A DNA stretch of 64,000 nucleotides from Arthrobacter sp. ISL-65 (lineage in GTDB: Bacteria > Actinomycetota > Actinomycetes > Actinomycetales > Micrococcaceae), in NCBI RefSeq assembly GCF_018613795.1, contig NZ_JAGGPN010000006.1, positions 1-64,000 on the forward strand, read 5' to 3'. The notes beneath the pieces are model-generated. The model was given only the letters and a program-made list of their open reading frames with translations, did no database searches and was not told where the DNA came from. The stretch's first letter is position 1. Each line of letters begins with the position of its first letter. Positions 44,323 through 54,070 of this stretch are shown here, in pieces. The position numbers and the translations under genes were made by a program.

Positions 44323-47181
44323 ATGATCGACATCCGAGACGACCTCACCACTCGCGCCGCCTACGTCTCCGACGCGTCCATCTACCGCAGGGTCCCAGCA
44401 GCAGTCGTCGAACCGCGCAACGTTGAGGAAGTCCGGGAAGCGCTGGCCTTAGCGCAGAGTCGCGGCTGGTCGGTCGTCTCCCGCGGCGGAGGAACCTCCG
44501 TCGCCGGCAACGCCATCGGTGAGGGCCTGGTCATCGACACCTCCAGGCACTTCAACCGGATTAAATCCATCGACCCGGAAACCATGACCGCCGTGATCGA
44601 ACCGGGCGTAGTGTGCGACCAACTGCGGGACGCTGCCTCCGAATTCGGCCTGACCTACGGGCCGGACCCGTCCACCCACTCCCGCTGCACCATCGGAGGG
44701 ATGGTTGCCAACAACGCCTGCGGATCCCACTCCGTGGCCTGGGGCACCAGCGCTGACAACCTCGTGGCCGTCAAGGTCATGCTGGGCGACGGAAGCGAAA
44801 TCGAACTCGGCCAGGGCTTCACCTCAGAGCCGAGAATCACCCGTGCACTCACCGCGTTGCGCGACCAGCATCTGGCGATGCTTCGCACCGAGCTTGGCCA
44901 GTTCCCCCGCCAGGTTTCCGGTTACGGTCTGCACTACCTGCTGAGCGAGCACGGCTTCGATACTGCCAAGGCTTTCGCCGGAACGGAGGGCACCTGTGGC
45001 ATCATCACAGAGCTCACCGTAAAACTTGTCCGCAAGCCCGCACACACCGCCTTGGCAGTCCTCGGGTTCGAAGACGTCTTCGCCGCCGCGGCCGCGGCCC
45101 CCAAGCTTCGCGTCCCGCACGTTTACACCATTGAAGGCATGGGAGCAGACCTCATCCAGGCCCTTCAAACCAGGCCGGGCAGGGAAACGGCAGGATCAGA
45201 ACTACCCAAAGGCGGAGGCTGGCTCTACTGCGAAGTCGGAGCCGACACGCTTCAGGAGGCCGAAACGCGTGCCCTTGAACTGCCGGGCCTGATCTCGGAA
45301 AAGGTCGTCGACTCCATCGTCGTGCCTGAAGGTCCCCTCGCCAAAGCCCTCTGGAACATCCGCGAAGCAGGCGCCGGCATCGTCACCCGCCTGCCCGAAG
45401 GCGGGGAAGCATGGCCTGGCTGGGAAGACTCAGCCGTCCCGCCCCACCGTTTCGGCGAGTACCTGCGTGACCTCTACGACCTGCTGGACGAGAGCGACCT
45501 GTCCGGCATCCCCTTCGGCCACTTCGGCGAAGGATGCGTCCACATCCGTATCTCCTTCGACTTCACCAGCGACGCCGGGGTCGCCGCCTACCGGGACTTC
45601 GTCGAAAAAGCCGCCAGGCTCGTCCATCGGTACGGAGGCTCTGTTTCCGGCGAGCACGGTGACGGCCGGGCCCGCTCCGAACTGCTGGCAACCATCTACT
45701 CACCGGAAGCCCTGACCTCATTTAGCGAGTTCAAGAACGTCTTCGACCCGGAAGGCTTTTTCAACCCTGGTGTCCTGGTAGACCCGGAACCTGTTGACCA
45801 GGGGATCCGCCCCGGCCCGGGAGCCCGCACCTTCGAACTGACCCCTGTCCACGCCTTTACCCGGGACGAAGGTTCCTTCGCCAACGCTGTGAACCGTTGT
45901 GTTGGTGTTGGTGCGTGCCGCTCTGATGTCGGGGCCATGTGCCCGTCCTTCCAGGCAACCAAAGACGAAGTCCACTCAACCCGGGGCCGCGCCCGGTCAC
46001 TCGCGGAGATGCTCAGGGGCGAAAGCATCACCGACGGATGGAAATCGAAGGAAACCCTCGAAGCCCTGGACCTGTGCCTTTCCTGCAAGGCCTGCGCCAC
46101 AGAATGCCCCGTCAACGTCGACATGGCCACCTACAAAGCCGAATTCCTTCATCACCACTACCGCCACGGACTGCTTTCCTTCATCGGAAAAAACCGGCGG
46201 CCCATGGCCCAGTTCACCATGGGCTGGATGCCTTACCTCATGCGCATCACCGAACGGATCCCTTTCGCCTTCCGCCTCATCAACCTCCTCGAGTCCTTCC
46301 GCCCCATCGAAGAGCTGACCAAACGACTGGGCGGTATCGAGACGAAGCGGCGAATGATTACCTTCGCGCCTCAACCGCTAACGGCATGGTTCCGCCGCCG
46401 GCGCTCATCGTCAGCAGAAGTCGACGACACCCGTGAATCCGTAGTCATCTGGCCGGACACCTTCACTAACTTCTCAGCCGACGCGCCAGGGAAAGCAGCC
46501 GTCGACGTCCTGGAAGCAATGGGATACCGCGTCCTCATGCCAATGGGCAATGTCTGCTGCGGTCTTACATGGCACTCCACAGGGCAGTTGGACATGACCA
46601 AAAAGGTCCTGCAAGACACCCTCGATGTCATGGAACCGCTGCTGCGTGCCGGATACCCTGTGATCGGCCTAGAGCCATCATGCACCGTCATGCTGCAAGA
46701 GGAAATTACTGAACTGCTGCCGGATGACGACCGCGCTGCACTCGTTTCCCAACTCACTCAGACCCTCGGGTCGTTTGCCGCCCAGCACCTCCAAGACGGC
46801 AAACCCTGGCCATTTGGGAAACTATCCAGCGATGCGGGGAGTCCCGCCGAAGCGCTGTGCCAAGTGCATTGCCATCAAAAGTCAGCCCTTGGATACGAAC
46901 CAGAACTCAGCGTCATGGAAAAACTCGGCGTCAACACCACCGTCATCGGGGGAGGCTGCTGCGGGTTGGCAGGCAACTGGGGCTTCGAACCAGGCCATTA
47001 TGACATCTCCCAAACTCTCGGTGAGCGGGAACTGTTCCCGGCCATCCGAAACGCTGCGGACGACACCATCGTTCTCGCAGACGGATTCTCCTGCAGGACC
47101 CAAATCGCGCAAGGAACCTCCGCCGACGGAGTGCACCTCGCCCAAATCATGCTCCAAGCCCTGGACCGCACAAACGAGTGA
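44323..47181 (+). CDS. FAD-linked and Fe-S oxidoreductase (D-2-hydroxyacid dehydrogenase type)
   Basis: A 952-aa flavoprotein fused to an iron-sulfur module. The N-terminal FAD_binding_4 domain has GWSVVSRGGGTSVAGNAIG and STHSRCTIGGMVANNACGSH. The FAD-oxidase C-terminal domain ends with SGEHGDGRARSELL and FDPEGFFNPG. Two ferredoxin-like cluster motifs follow (CVGVGACRSDVGAMC, CLSCKACATECPVN), then a CCG domain with CCGLTWHSTG and GGGCCGLAGNWGF. This is the architecture of D-lactate/D-2-hydroxyglutarate dehydrogenases. ATG 44323 is used because upstream residues fall in the terminator. It would oxidise a 2-hydroxyacid intermediate in the pathway. Confidence 0.92.
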   Translation: MIDIRDDLTTRAAYVSDASIYRRVPAAVVEPRNVEEVREALALAQSRGWSVVSRGGGTSVAGNAIGEGLVIDTSRHFNRIKSIDPETMTAVIEPGVVCDQLRDAASEFGLTYGPDPSTHSRCTIGGMVANNACGSHSVAWGTSADNLVAVKVMLGDGSEIELGQGFTSEPRITRALTALRDQHLAMLRTELGQFPRQVSGYGLHYLLSEHGFDTAKAFAGTEGTCGIITELTVKLVRKPAHTALAVLGFEDVFAAAAAAPKLRVPHVYTIEGMGADLIQALQTRPGRETAGSELPKGGGWLYCEVGADTLQEAETRALELPGLISEKVVDSIVVPEGPLAKALWNIREAGAGIVTRLPEGGEAWPGWEDSAVPPHRFGEYLRDLYDLLDESDLSGIPFGHFGEGCVHIRISFDFTSDAGVAAYRDFVEKAARLVHRYGGSVSGEHGDGRARSELLATIYSPEALTSFSEFKNVFDPEGFFNPGVLVDPEPVDQGIRPGPGARTFELTPVHAFTRDEGSFANAVNRCVGVGACRSDVGAMCPSFQATKDEVHSTRGRARSLAEMLRGESITDGWKSKETLEALDLCLSCKACATECPVNVDMATYKAEFLHHHYRHGLLSFIGKNRRPMAQFTMGWMPYLMRITERIPFAFRLINLLESFRPIEELTKRLGGIETKRRMITFAPQPLTAWFRRRRSSSAEVDDTRESVVIWPDTFTNFSADAPGKAAVDVLEAMGYRVLMPMGNVCCGLTWHSTGQLDMTKKVLQDTLDVMEPLLRAGYPVIGLEPSCTVMLQEEITELLPDDDRAALVSQLTQTLGSFAAQHLQDGKPWPFGKLSSDAGSPAEALCQVHCHQKSALGYEPELSVMEKLGVNTTVIGGGCCGLAGNWGFEPGHYDISQTLGERELFPAIRNAADDTIVLADGFSCRTQIAQGTSADGVHLAQIMLQALDRTNE

Positions 47182-47377
47182 CTCTTTGCCTGCCATATTC
47201 ACCACACGATCGGCGAGCCTCCGGGCCCGCCAGTGCGCACAACCCGGTTACTCCAAGGCAGGGGCATAACGGCTCTCTTCTGGCCAAATTGCCACGCGCA
47301 GCTGGGCATATGCAGGCAAAGAAGCAATAAGCAAGTACAGACAACATGATCAAACAAACCATGAAGGTCACAAGCCA

Positions 47378-49063
47378 ATGACGTCGACGATGAGCGATTA
47401 CACCGAGACCACAGCAAAAAAAGAAAACCAGTCCAGCAAATCGGCCGGGCACGTCATCGTGGACACTCTGGTTGCGCACGGGATCAAACGGGCCCACGTG
47501 GTTCCTGGCGAGAGCTTCCTGGACGTCCTGGACGGCCTCCACGACTCCCCCATCGAAACGATTGTGTGCCGGCACGAAGGCGGCGCCACCTATATGGCTG
47601 AAGCAGACGGCAAAATGAACCAGCTGCCCGGCATCGCCATGGTTACCCGCGGCCCGGGCGCTGCGAACGCCCATGTTGGTCTTCATACCGCGTGGCAGGA
47701 CTCGACCCCGATGGTGCTGTTTGTAGGCCTGATTCCCTTCGCGCACAGGGACCGCGAAGCCTTCCAGGAATTCGACATCAAAGCCTGGTTCGACACCGGC
47801 GCCAAACGCGTAATGGTCTTGGACCACGCTGAGCGAGCCTCCGAAATCGTCGCCGAAGCCCTGTTCGCAGCCATGAACGGCAGGCCCGGACCCGTCGTTA
47901 TCGGCCTACCCGAAGACATCATCCGGCAACAGATCCCCGCCGAACTCCACCCACCGATCCCGGTCGCCACCGGCGGAATGACCACGGTCGATTCAGAAGC
48001 CCTCGCCACGGCACTGGCTGCGTCCAACAAACCGCTCTTCGTCACCGGCGGCAACGACTGGACCCAGGAAGGCGCCGACCAGCTCACGCACTGGCTGGAA
48101 AAGCACCACATCCCAGCGGCGGCCGAGTGGCGCACCCAAGGCACAGTCCCCTTTGACTCCCCCTCCTACGTCGGCCCCATCGGCTACGGCCGTCCCCGCC
48201 CGACCTACGACTTACTTGAAGAAACGGACCTGCTCATCTTTGTCGGCACCGTCCCGGGCGATGTCATCACCGACGGATTCCTCTGCCGCCAGGACTGGAC
48301 AAAGAAAAACTTCCTCGTCACCATCGACCCCTCCCTGCGCGGCAGGTCAGGCCCGGTCTCGTACCAGATCGTCGCCAAACCGGACGTGTTCATCCGCGAC
48401 CTCGCCAAGATCGAACTTCCGGTCAAGGATGAATGGAAGGCCTGGGCGGCACGGATGCGCGGCGAGCAGGAATCCTTCGCCACCCTGCCTCCGGCGACCC
48501 CAACATCAGGCCCGGCCCGGATGGATACCCTGATGGCCAACCTCGTGCCCACCTTGCCCGCCGACGCCATGATCACCCTTGGTGCCGGTGAACACACGAA
48601 CTGGGCACATCGGTACTTCCCCACCCAGCGCTACGCCTCAATGATCAGCGCCCGCAACGGCTCCATGGGCTACTCCGTCCCCTCGGCCATCGCAGCATCC
48701 CTGGAATACCCGGGCCGGCGCATCGTGACCATCGCCGGCGACGGTGAGTTCCTCATGAACGGCCAAGAGCTCGCCACCGCCGCCCAATACGGCGCCACTC
48801 CCCTGGTGATCGTGATGGACAACCAGGAATACGGCACCATTCGCACCCACCAGGAACGCCACTACCCCGAACGGGTTTCCGGGACGCAACTGAAAAACCC
48901 CGAGTTCGCACTCACGGCCCAAGCATTTGGCGGCTTCGGCATCAAAGCGGAACAGGACACCGACATCCCCGCCGCCATCGAAGCCGCACTCAGGGCAATC
49001 GATGAAGACCACGTCTTCGCGCTCATCCACCTTGTGGTCGAGCAACGCGTCAAGGCCTACTAA
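47378..49063 (+). CDS. Thiamine-diphosphate enzyme, acetolactate-synthase-like
   Basis: A 561-aa ThDP-dependent enzyme of the acetolactate synthase/benzoylformate decarboxylase superfamily. The PYR domain has the catalytic Glu in VCRHEGGATYMAEADG and GIAMVTRGPGAANAHVGLHT. The PP domain has the metal/ThDP motif GDGEFLMNGQELATAAQYGA, about 30 residues long, ending VIVMDNQEYGTI. It has no obvious FAD-specific marker, and ilvN is not adjacent, so it probably carboligates or decarboxylates a 2-oxo acid produced by the flanking genes. The start has a second in-frame ATG four codons later. Confidence 0.9.
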   Translation: MTSTMSDYTETTAKKENQSSKSAGHVIVDTLVAHGIKRAHVVPGESFLDVLDGLHDSPIETIVCRHEGGATYMAEADGKMNQLPGIAMVTRGPGAANAHVGLHTAWQDSTPMVLFVGLIPFAHRDREAFQEFDIKAWFDTGAKRVMVLDHAERASEIVAEALFAAMNGRPGPVVIGLPEDIIRQQIPAELHPPIPVATGGMTTVDSEALATALAASNKPLFVTGGNDWTQEGADQLTHWLEKHHIPAAAEWRTQGTVPFDSPSYVGPIGYGRPRPTYDLLEETDLLIFVGTVPGDVITDGFLCRQDWTKKNFLVTIDPSLRGRSGPVSYQIVAKPDVFIRDLAKIELPVKDEWKAWAARMRGEQESFATLPPATPTSGPARMDTLMANLVPTLPADAMITLGAGEHTNWAHRYFPTQRYASMISARNGSMGYSVPSAIAASLEYPGRRIVTIAGDGEFLMNGQELATAAQYGATPLVIVMDNQEYGTIRTHQERHYPERVSGTQLKNPEFALTAQAFGGFGIKAEQDTDIPAAIEAALRAIDEDHVFALIHLVVEQRVKAY

Positions 49064-49130
49064 AGACACCACTCGATGGTTGGGCTCGCCGAAGCCCCTG
49101 GCCACGCAACCATAATTACCGAGGAGCACC

Positions 49131-50621
49131 ATGACTACCCCTGCCATCTCGCCGGAGCGCGAGTCCACCCTTCTGGCCTCCGTGCCCACAGGCCTGCTCA
49201 TCAATGGCGAGTGGGTTGACGCGGCCGACGGCGGCACCTTCGACGTGCACGACCCCGCCACCGGGAAAGTCCTCGCCACCCTAGCTTCCGCGACGAGCGC
49301 TGACGCCGTCGCTGCGTTGGACGCGGCCGACGCCGCCCAAGCGTCCTGGGCGCGGACCGCACCGCGGGTGCGCGCAGAGATCCTCCGCCGCGCCTTCGAC
49401 CTGGTGACCGAGCGGGCCGAGGACTTCGCCCTGCTGATGACCCTGGAGATGGGCAAGCCCCTGGCCGAAGCCCGCGGCGAAGTCAGTTACGGGGCCGAAT
49501 TCCTGCGCTGGTTCTCCGAGGAAGCCGTCCGGGATTACGGCCGCTACCTCACCAGTCCCGAGGGCAAGAACAAGATCCTGGTTCAGCACAAGCCCGTCGG
49601 ACCTTGCCTGCTGATCACGCCGTGGAACTTCCCGCTGGCCATGGCTACCCGCAAGGTAGCCCCCGCCATCGCGGCCGGGTGCACCATGGTCCTGAAACCC
49701 GCCAAACTTACCCCGCTCACCTCGCAACTGTTCGCCCAGACCATGATGGAGGCCGGCCTGCCCGCCGGTGTGCTCAACGTCGTCTCATCCTCCTCCGCTT
49801 CCGGAATTTCCGGGCCGCTGCTCAAGGACTCACGGCTGCGGAAAGTCTCCTTCACCGGATCCACCCCCGTCGGCAAACGCCTGATGGCCGACGCGGCGCA
49901 GAACGTGCTGCGCACCTCGATGGAGCTCGGCGGGAACGCACCCTTCATTGTGTTCGAGGACGCCGACCTCGACGCCGCCGTCGAAGGGGCCATGGCCGCC
50001 AAGATGCGGAACATGGGCGAAGCCTGCACCGCAGCCAACCGGTTCCTCGTCCACGAATCGGTTGCGCAGGAGTTCACCCGGAAGTTCGCCGCCGCCATGG
50101 GCGCATTGAACACCGGCCGCGGCACGGAACCCTCAACGCAGGTCGGCCCACTCATCGACGCAGGAGCCCGTGATGATGTCCACGCTTTGGTGAGCGCCGC
50201 CGTCGACGCCGGAGCTGTCGCTTTGACCGGTGGTGCACCGGGTGACGGACCCGGCTACTTCTATCAGCCGACGGTCCTCGCGGATGTGCCCAACGACGCG
50301 GCGATCCTGGGTCAGGAGATCTTCGGGCCCGTCGCTCCCGTCACCACCTTCGCCACCGAAGAGGACGCGATCAAGCTGGCCAACGCCTCAGAATACGGCC
50401 TCGCGTCGTACCTCTACAGCCGCGACTTCAACCGCCTCCTGCGGGTGGCCGAAGAGATCGAGTTCGGCATGGTCGGGTTCAACGCTGGCGTCATCTCCAA
50501 CGCAGCCGCACCCTTCGGCGGCGTCAAACAATCCGGCCTGGGCCGCGAAGGCGGCACCGAAGGCATTGCCGAATACACCACCACCCAATACATCGGCCTC
50601 GCAGACCCCTACGCTAAATAA
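49131..50621 (+). CDS. gabD: NAD(P)-dependent succinate-semialdehyde-type dehydrogenase
   Basis: A 496-aa aldehyde dehydrogenase. Visible motifs are the cofactor region GPCLLITPWNFPLAMATRKV with VLKPAKLTPL, the Rossmann turn FTGSTPVGKRLMA, the catalytic Glu in SMELGGNAPF and the nucleophile Cys in NMGEACTAANR, and the C-terminal EIFGPVAPV, NAGVISNAAAPFGGVKQSGL. Closest to the GabD group, which oxidises succinate semialdehyde; other short semialdehydes are possible substrates. It starts behind CCGAGGAGCACC, about 70 bases after the ThDP enzyme, and closes the catabolic block with a hairpin terminator. Confidence 0.93.
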   Translation: MTTPAISPERESTLLASVPTGLLINGEWVDAADGGTFDVHDPATGKVLATLASATSADAVAALDAADAAQASWARTAPRVRAEILRRAFDLVTERAEDFALLMTLEMGKPLAEARGEVSYGAEFLRWFSEEAVRDYGRYLTSPEGKNKILVQHKPVGPCLLITPWNFPLAMATRKVAPAIAAGCTMVLKPAKLTPLTSQLFAQTMMEAGLPAGVLNVVSSSSASGISGPLLKDSRLRKVSFTGSTPVGKRLMADAAQNVLRTSMELGGNAPFIVFEDADLDAAVEGAMAAKMRNMGEACTAANRFLVHESVAQEFTRKFAAAMGALNTGRGTEPSTQVGPLIDAGARDDVHALVSAAVDAGAVALTGGAPGDGPGYFYQPTVLADVPNDAAILGQEIFGPVAPVTTFATEEDAIKLANASEYGLASYLYSRDFNRLLRVAEEIEFGMVGFNAGVISNAAAPFGGVKQSGLGREGGTEGIAEYTTTQYIGLADPYAK

Positions 50622-50654
50622 CGCTTACAAGGGCAAGCCTTGGCCTAATAAACC

Positions 50655-50698
50655 CTGCAACGGGTCCTTCTCCTCGCAACGTGGAGGACCCGTTGCAG
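50655..50698 (+). terminator. Stem-loop after the dehydrogenase
   Basis: CTGCAACGGGTCC at 50655-50667 and GGACCCGTTGCAG at 50686-50698 are exact complements with an 18-base loop. It begins about 33 bases after the dehydrogenase stop and likely ends the catabolic transcript. Confidence 0.7.
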
Positions 50699-50776
50699 TA
50701 CACACTTGACCGGTACGACTCCGACCCCATAACCGCACCGGGCCTTCATTCCGGGCGTATCCCGAAAGACGTTCCC

Positions 50777-50899
50777 ATGACGACAGATGCCGCAGTAGCG
50801 GTGACAAACGCTGTATTGCCCGAAGCAGGCGGTTCGGAGAAAACTCAGGATCTGTGCGAAGATGATTGCTTCTTTTGCACAGCACCTGAGACCGATTGA
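50777..50899 (+). other. Possible small Cys-rich peptide ORF
   Basis: A 40-codon frame starts at ATG 50777 and ends CEDDCFFCTAPETD. No strong ribosome-binding site (a GAAAGACG lies at about the right distance), and no homologue is known to me. I list it because of the tight cysteine arrangement and the otherwise gene-free surroundings. Confidence 0.25.
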
Positions 50900-51656
50900 C
50901 CACAGTTATCCACACTGTAATCAATGCTTGCTCTTTAGTACGCCACTGGGCGACATGCCTTCCGATAGAACCCTTCCCCGCAGAACTGGCACTCACCGAC
51001 CCGCTGACCCGCCTGCTGCAGAGCCGGCCTCCCGGGGATCGACACATCAAGTCGAAGTACACTTCACCCTGACAGCCTCCGCGGTCTGTGCCGCCGAAGA
51101 TAGCACCGCAGCTAGACGGCCTGCAGCTTTACGGAATCGCCATTATCGGCGTTGGTTCCGGTCGTCTTTAGACAAGAGAGTTCCGCATCTGATTGCGAGC
51201 CTGTCGGTTCGAGCGCCATCCCAAGTGGGTCTTATGTGGGCGAACCTGGTAACCCGACCGCGGGGCGGCAGGCACCCACTTCTACCCGCCACGTCAACAC
51301 CCCCTGCGCGTCCAGACACATATGTTCGGGGCGATCATCTTCGACCCGTGTACCAGCGCCGCGTCCCCGTGGTCGGCGGGGCACCCGCCGCTCGGTCAAC
51401 GGTCCCCTCTACGACATCGCCAACGAGACGCTGATTGCACCCCACTCCATCGATCCGCGTTGGGACGGCGGCTCTCGGGCGAGGACGCGGGGCCTGAACC
51501 GCTTCCGGCCCAAGCATTTCTTCCTCCTAGGCGGGGCGATCGCGAGCAGGACACGCGATGACACCGTCTGGATCGGCTTCTGCTCTTGCCGCCAGCGGCG
51601 GGGACACGCATGCTGAGTGCATGCGCACATGGGCCAGTCCCAGCATGCTTTGGGGA
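50900..51656. other. Gene-poor stretch
   Basis: About 750 bases without a frame that has both a start signal and recognisable protein pattern. Both strands hold long open frames, as expected at this base composition. I see no repeats or RNA genes. Confidence 0.45.
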
Positions 51657-52406
51657 GTGAGATGGGGCACGGACACTGACCCCCGGGAAGGGTCCCTGAG
51701 CGGAGACACCCGATACCTCCCGTTGTCGGTGCATCAGTCATGGGCTGATGTGGTATTCCTTCATTGGAGGATTCCCGCGGCAGTAGCGCTCCCTTACATG
51801 CCTAGGGGTGTCGAGCCTGACGTGTATGCCGGTACGACGTGGGTCGGCTTGATCGGTTTCCGGGTTACGGGCACCTGCCTGGGGTCCCGCCTAAGTCTTC
51901 CCTATGCCGGAACGTTCACCGAGGTCAATGTCCGGCTGTATTCCCGTGACGCTGCGGGGCGGCACGGCGTGGTGTTCCTCTCATTAGACGCCGACAGGCT
52001 CGCGTTCGTGCTGGCCGCCCGTGCCGCCGGGGTGCCGTACGTGTGGTCCCGCTGCCGCCCCAGGACGATGCGTGGCACCTCCCGGGGATATGGATACGAA
52101 GTGGTGCGCTTCCGCGGGCAGGGGACGTCCTCGTTCGGCGCCTATCCGGACATGGACCACCCGGCCCTGGACCGATTGTCAGTCTGGCTCACAGCGCGAT
52201 TCGGACTCCATACCCGTGTGGGGCGGCAGGTGTTTTACCTGCCCATTGCCCACCGGCCCTGGCCGCTGTATTGCGCTGCGGCAGCCGCAGTGGAAGACGC
52301 ACTGGTCTGTGCCGCCGGGATCACGGTCCACGGCCCGCCTGACTCAGTGCTGTACTCCCCCGGCGTCCGGACGCAGTTCGGGCAGCCCCGACAGGTTCGG
52401 GGTTGA
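51657..52406 (+). CDS. DUF2071-family protein (YqjF-like)
   Basis: About 249 aa. The DUF2071 hallmarks are SVHQSWADVVFLHWRIPAAV followed by LPYMPRGVEPDVYAGTTWVG (substrate-side strand), YAGTFTEVNVRLYSRDAAGR, and GVVFLSLDADRLAFVLAAR, then PWPLYCAAAAAVEDALVCAA near the end. Function is unknown; the fold is beta-rich. The start is uncertain: GTG 51657 leaves a normal 20-30 residue lead, but ATG 51621 and an earlier start at 51558 are also in frame. An IS110 remnant lies close by in the opposite direction. Confidence 0.78.
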   Translation: MRWGTDTDPREGSLSGDTRYLPLSVHQSWADVVFLHWRIPAAVALPYMPRGVEPDVYAGTTWVGLIGFRVTGTCLGSRLSLPYAGTFTEVNVRLYSRDAAGRHGVVFLSLDADRLAFVLAARAAGVPYVWSRCRPRTMRGTSRGYGYEVVRFRGQGTSSFGAYPDMDHPALDRLSVWLTARFGLHTRVGRQVFYLPIAHRPWPLYCAAAAAVEDALVCAAGITVHGPPDSVLYSPGVRTQFGQPRQVRG

Positions 52407-52498
52407 TCCTGGCACACGAATACGGGCAGGTGCCCCTTCGGAACGGTCATGACTGGCAACCTTACGAAACGCAGGTTATCGGCGTTCGGTCCCGCTTC

Positions 52499-53283
52499 TC
52501 ATTGGATGACAGATTCCCGCATCTGGTGTCTGCCAGCCCAATCCTCACAGCGTTTGAGACAGCGACGGATCTCTCTTTTCGATATGCCCTCGGCGAGCCG
52601 ACGCTCGACGTAGGCCCGGGTCTCGGGGTGGTTGGACATGCGGACGCGGGCGATGACCTCGAGCGCGCTGTTGAGCTGGCGGTCACCGCCGCGGTTGAGC
52701 CGGTGGCGGATCGTGTTCCCGCTTGATGCCTGCAAGGGTGCGGCACCGGCGAGAGCCGCGAATGCGGCCTCGGAACGGACTCTGCCCCTGTGCGAGTAGG
52801 CGACAAGCGCGGACGCGCGGTGACAGGACCGACGCCGTGGGCGTCAGTCAGTCCCGGTGCGAGTTCGTCCACGTGTTTGCCCAAGGCAGCGTGGTTGGCC
52901 TCCATCTGGCGCGTGAGCTCGAGGACCGCGGCTGCCAACCTGCGGGCCTCCTCGCGGATCGTCTGCAGGGCCGTGTCCTCGCCTCGACGGGCCAGCCATG
53001 CGGCCACGCTGCGCACCTGTGCATCCGTCAGGGGTTTCCTGGCGTCAATGCCGAGGTCAAAGCTGCGCAGCAGCGCGGTGAGCATGTTCCGGTCCGCGGT
53101 TCGGCGGGTGTCGATCGCCCTGCGGGCAACAAGGAGCACCCTCAAAGCCGAGCGGATCCCGTCTGCCCTGGGGGCTGCCAGCGTGCCCGCAGCGGAGGCC
53201 AGGGCTGTCCGGGCGGCGGCGACAGCGTCGATCTCGTCGGACTTTCCCTTGCGCGTCTCAGGGTTTGTTACAGCGATCCGTAA
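52499..53283 (-). pseudogene. Second IS110-type transposase, degraded
   Basis: Minus-strand pieces read KSDEIDAVAAARTALASAAG, RRAIDTRRTADRNMLTALL, LAPGLTDAHGVGPVTA, and, after a frame change near 52740, LQASSGNTIRHRLNRGGDRQ and VERRLAEGISKREIRRCLKR. These are the middle and C-terminal parts of an IS110-family transposase different from the copy at 21.8-23 kb. The RuvC-like front with the first catalytic Asp is missing. The break within the transposase_20 domain makes it inactive. Confidence 0.82.
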
Positions 53284-53380
53284 TTGCCTCCTCGACGCTC
53301 GGACGTTCTAAAGCGAGGGCTTGAAGCCATGTTGTAGTTGAGGCGGAACACGTTGTCCGTCCTACCGCGACCACAAGAAA

Positions 53381-53405
53381 GCCCGCCGTCTCGTGAACGG
53401 CGGGC
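53381..53405 (-). terminator. Terminator of the DUF805 gene
   Basis: GCCCGCCGT (53381-53389) and ACGGCGGGC (53397-53405) form a short GC stem; read on the minus strand it is followed by TTTCTTG. It lies 26 bases downstream of the DUF805 gene's stop. Confidence 0.85.
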
Positions 53406-53430
53406 CTTCCTGTGCGATCAGATCGCGGTG

Positions 53431-53967
53431 TCAGTGCGCAGTGGGCTGGTCGAACCGCTGCCCGGCCGGATCAGGACCCAGCAGAGCGAAGACCAGCAGG
53501 ATGATCGCACCTGCGAACGGGATCAGGCCAAGCAGTATCAGCCAGCCGCTCTTGTTGCTGTCGTGGAGGCGGCGCACCGTCAACGCCAGGGACGGGACGA
53601 TGGTGGCCAGCCCCCAGATGACGAGCAGGATCATCCCGAAAGTCGCGCCCGGACCCAGCTGCGGGGTGCTGCTGAGACTGGAAGTCGACGTGGCGGCGTT
53701 GCCGGCGCTGATGATGATGTTCAGGATGAAGCTGACGATGACGGACACGAGCGTCCACCACCAGTACTCGCTGCGGCTGGCCCGGCCAGAGAAGGTGACG
53801 TACTTCTTGAAGAACCGTTTCACGGCCGCCGGGAACGGGGCGCCATAGTACGGTGCCCACAGCGGCGGCTCGCCCTGCCAGGACTGCTGCTGCTGCTGCT
53901 TATACGGCTGCTGCGAAGGGTAGGGCTGCTGGTTCGGGTACTGCGGATTGCTCAAGGTTTCCCCCAA
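53431..53967 (-). CDS. DUF805-family membrane protein
   Basis: A 178-aa protein. The N-terminal 35 residues are a low-complexity Pro/Gln/Tyr-rich cytoplasmic segment (NQQPYPSQQPYKQQQQQ). A DUF805 core follows, KKYVTFSGRASRSEYWWWTL, then three or four membrane segments (ILNIIISAGNA, FGMILLVIWGLATIVPSLAL, GWLILLGLIPFAGAIILLVF) with the family signature VRRLHDSNKSGW. Function of DUF805 proteins is not known. Ends with GPDPAGQRFDQP, also usual in the family. Confidence 0.92.
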   Translation of the reverse strand: MGETLSNPQYPNQQPYPSQQPYKQQQQQSWQGEPPLWAPYYGAPFPAAVKRFFKKYVTFSGRASRSEYWWWTLVSVIVSFILNIIISAGNAATSTSSLSSTPQLGPGATFGMILLVIWGLATIVPSLALTVRRLHDSNKSGWLILLGLIPFAGAIILLVFALLGPDPAGQRFDQPTAH

Positions 53968-54070
53968 ATTTCGAGTGATGAGACGAGCTCATCGTACGGT
54001 CAGCCGCAGACGAAAAGCCTGATCAGCCTGCAAATTTACGCCGAATTTTCCTACGCGACGGTGGCAAGTG

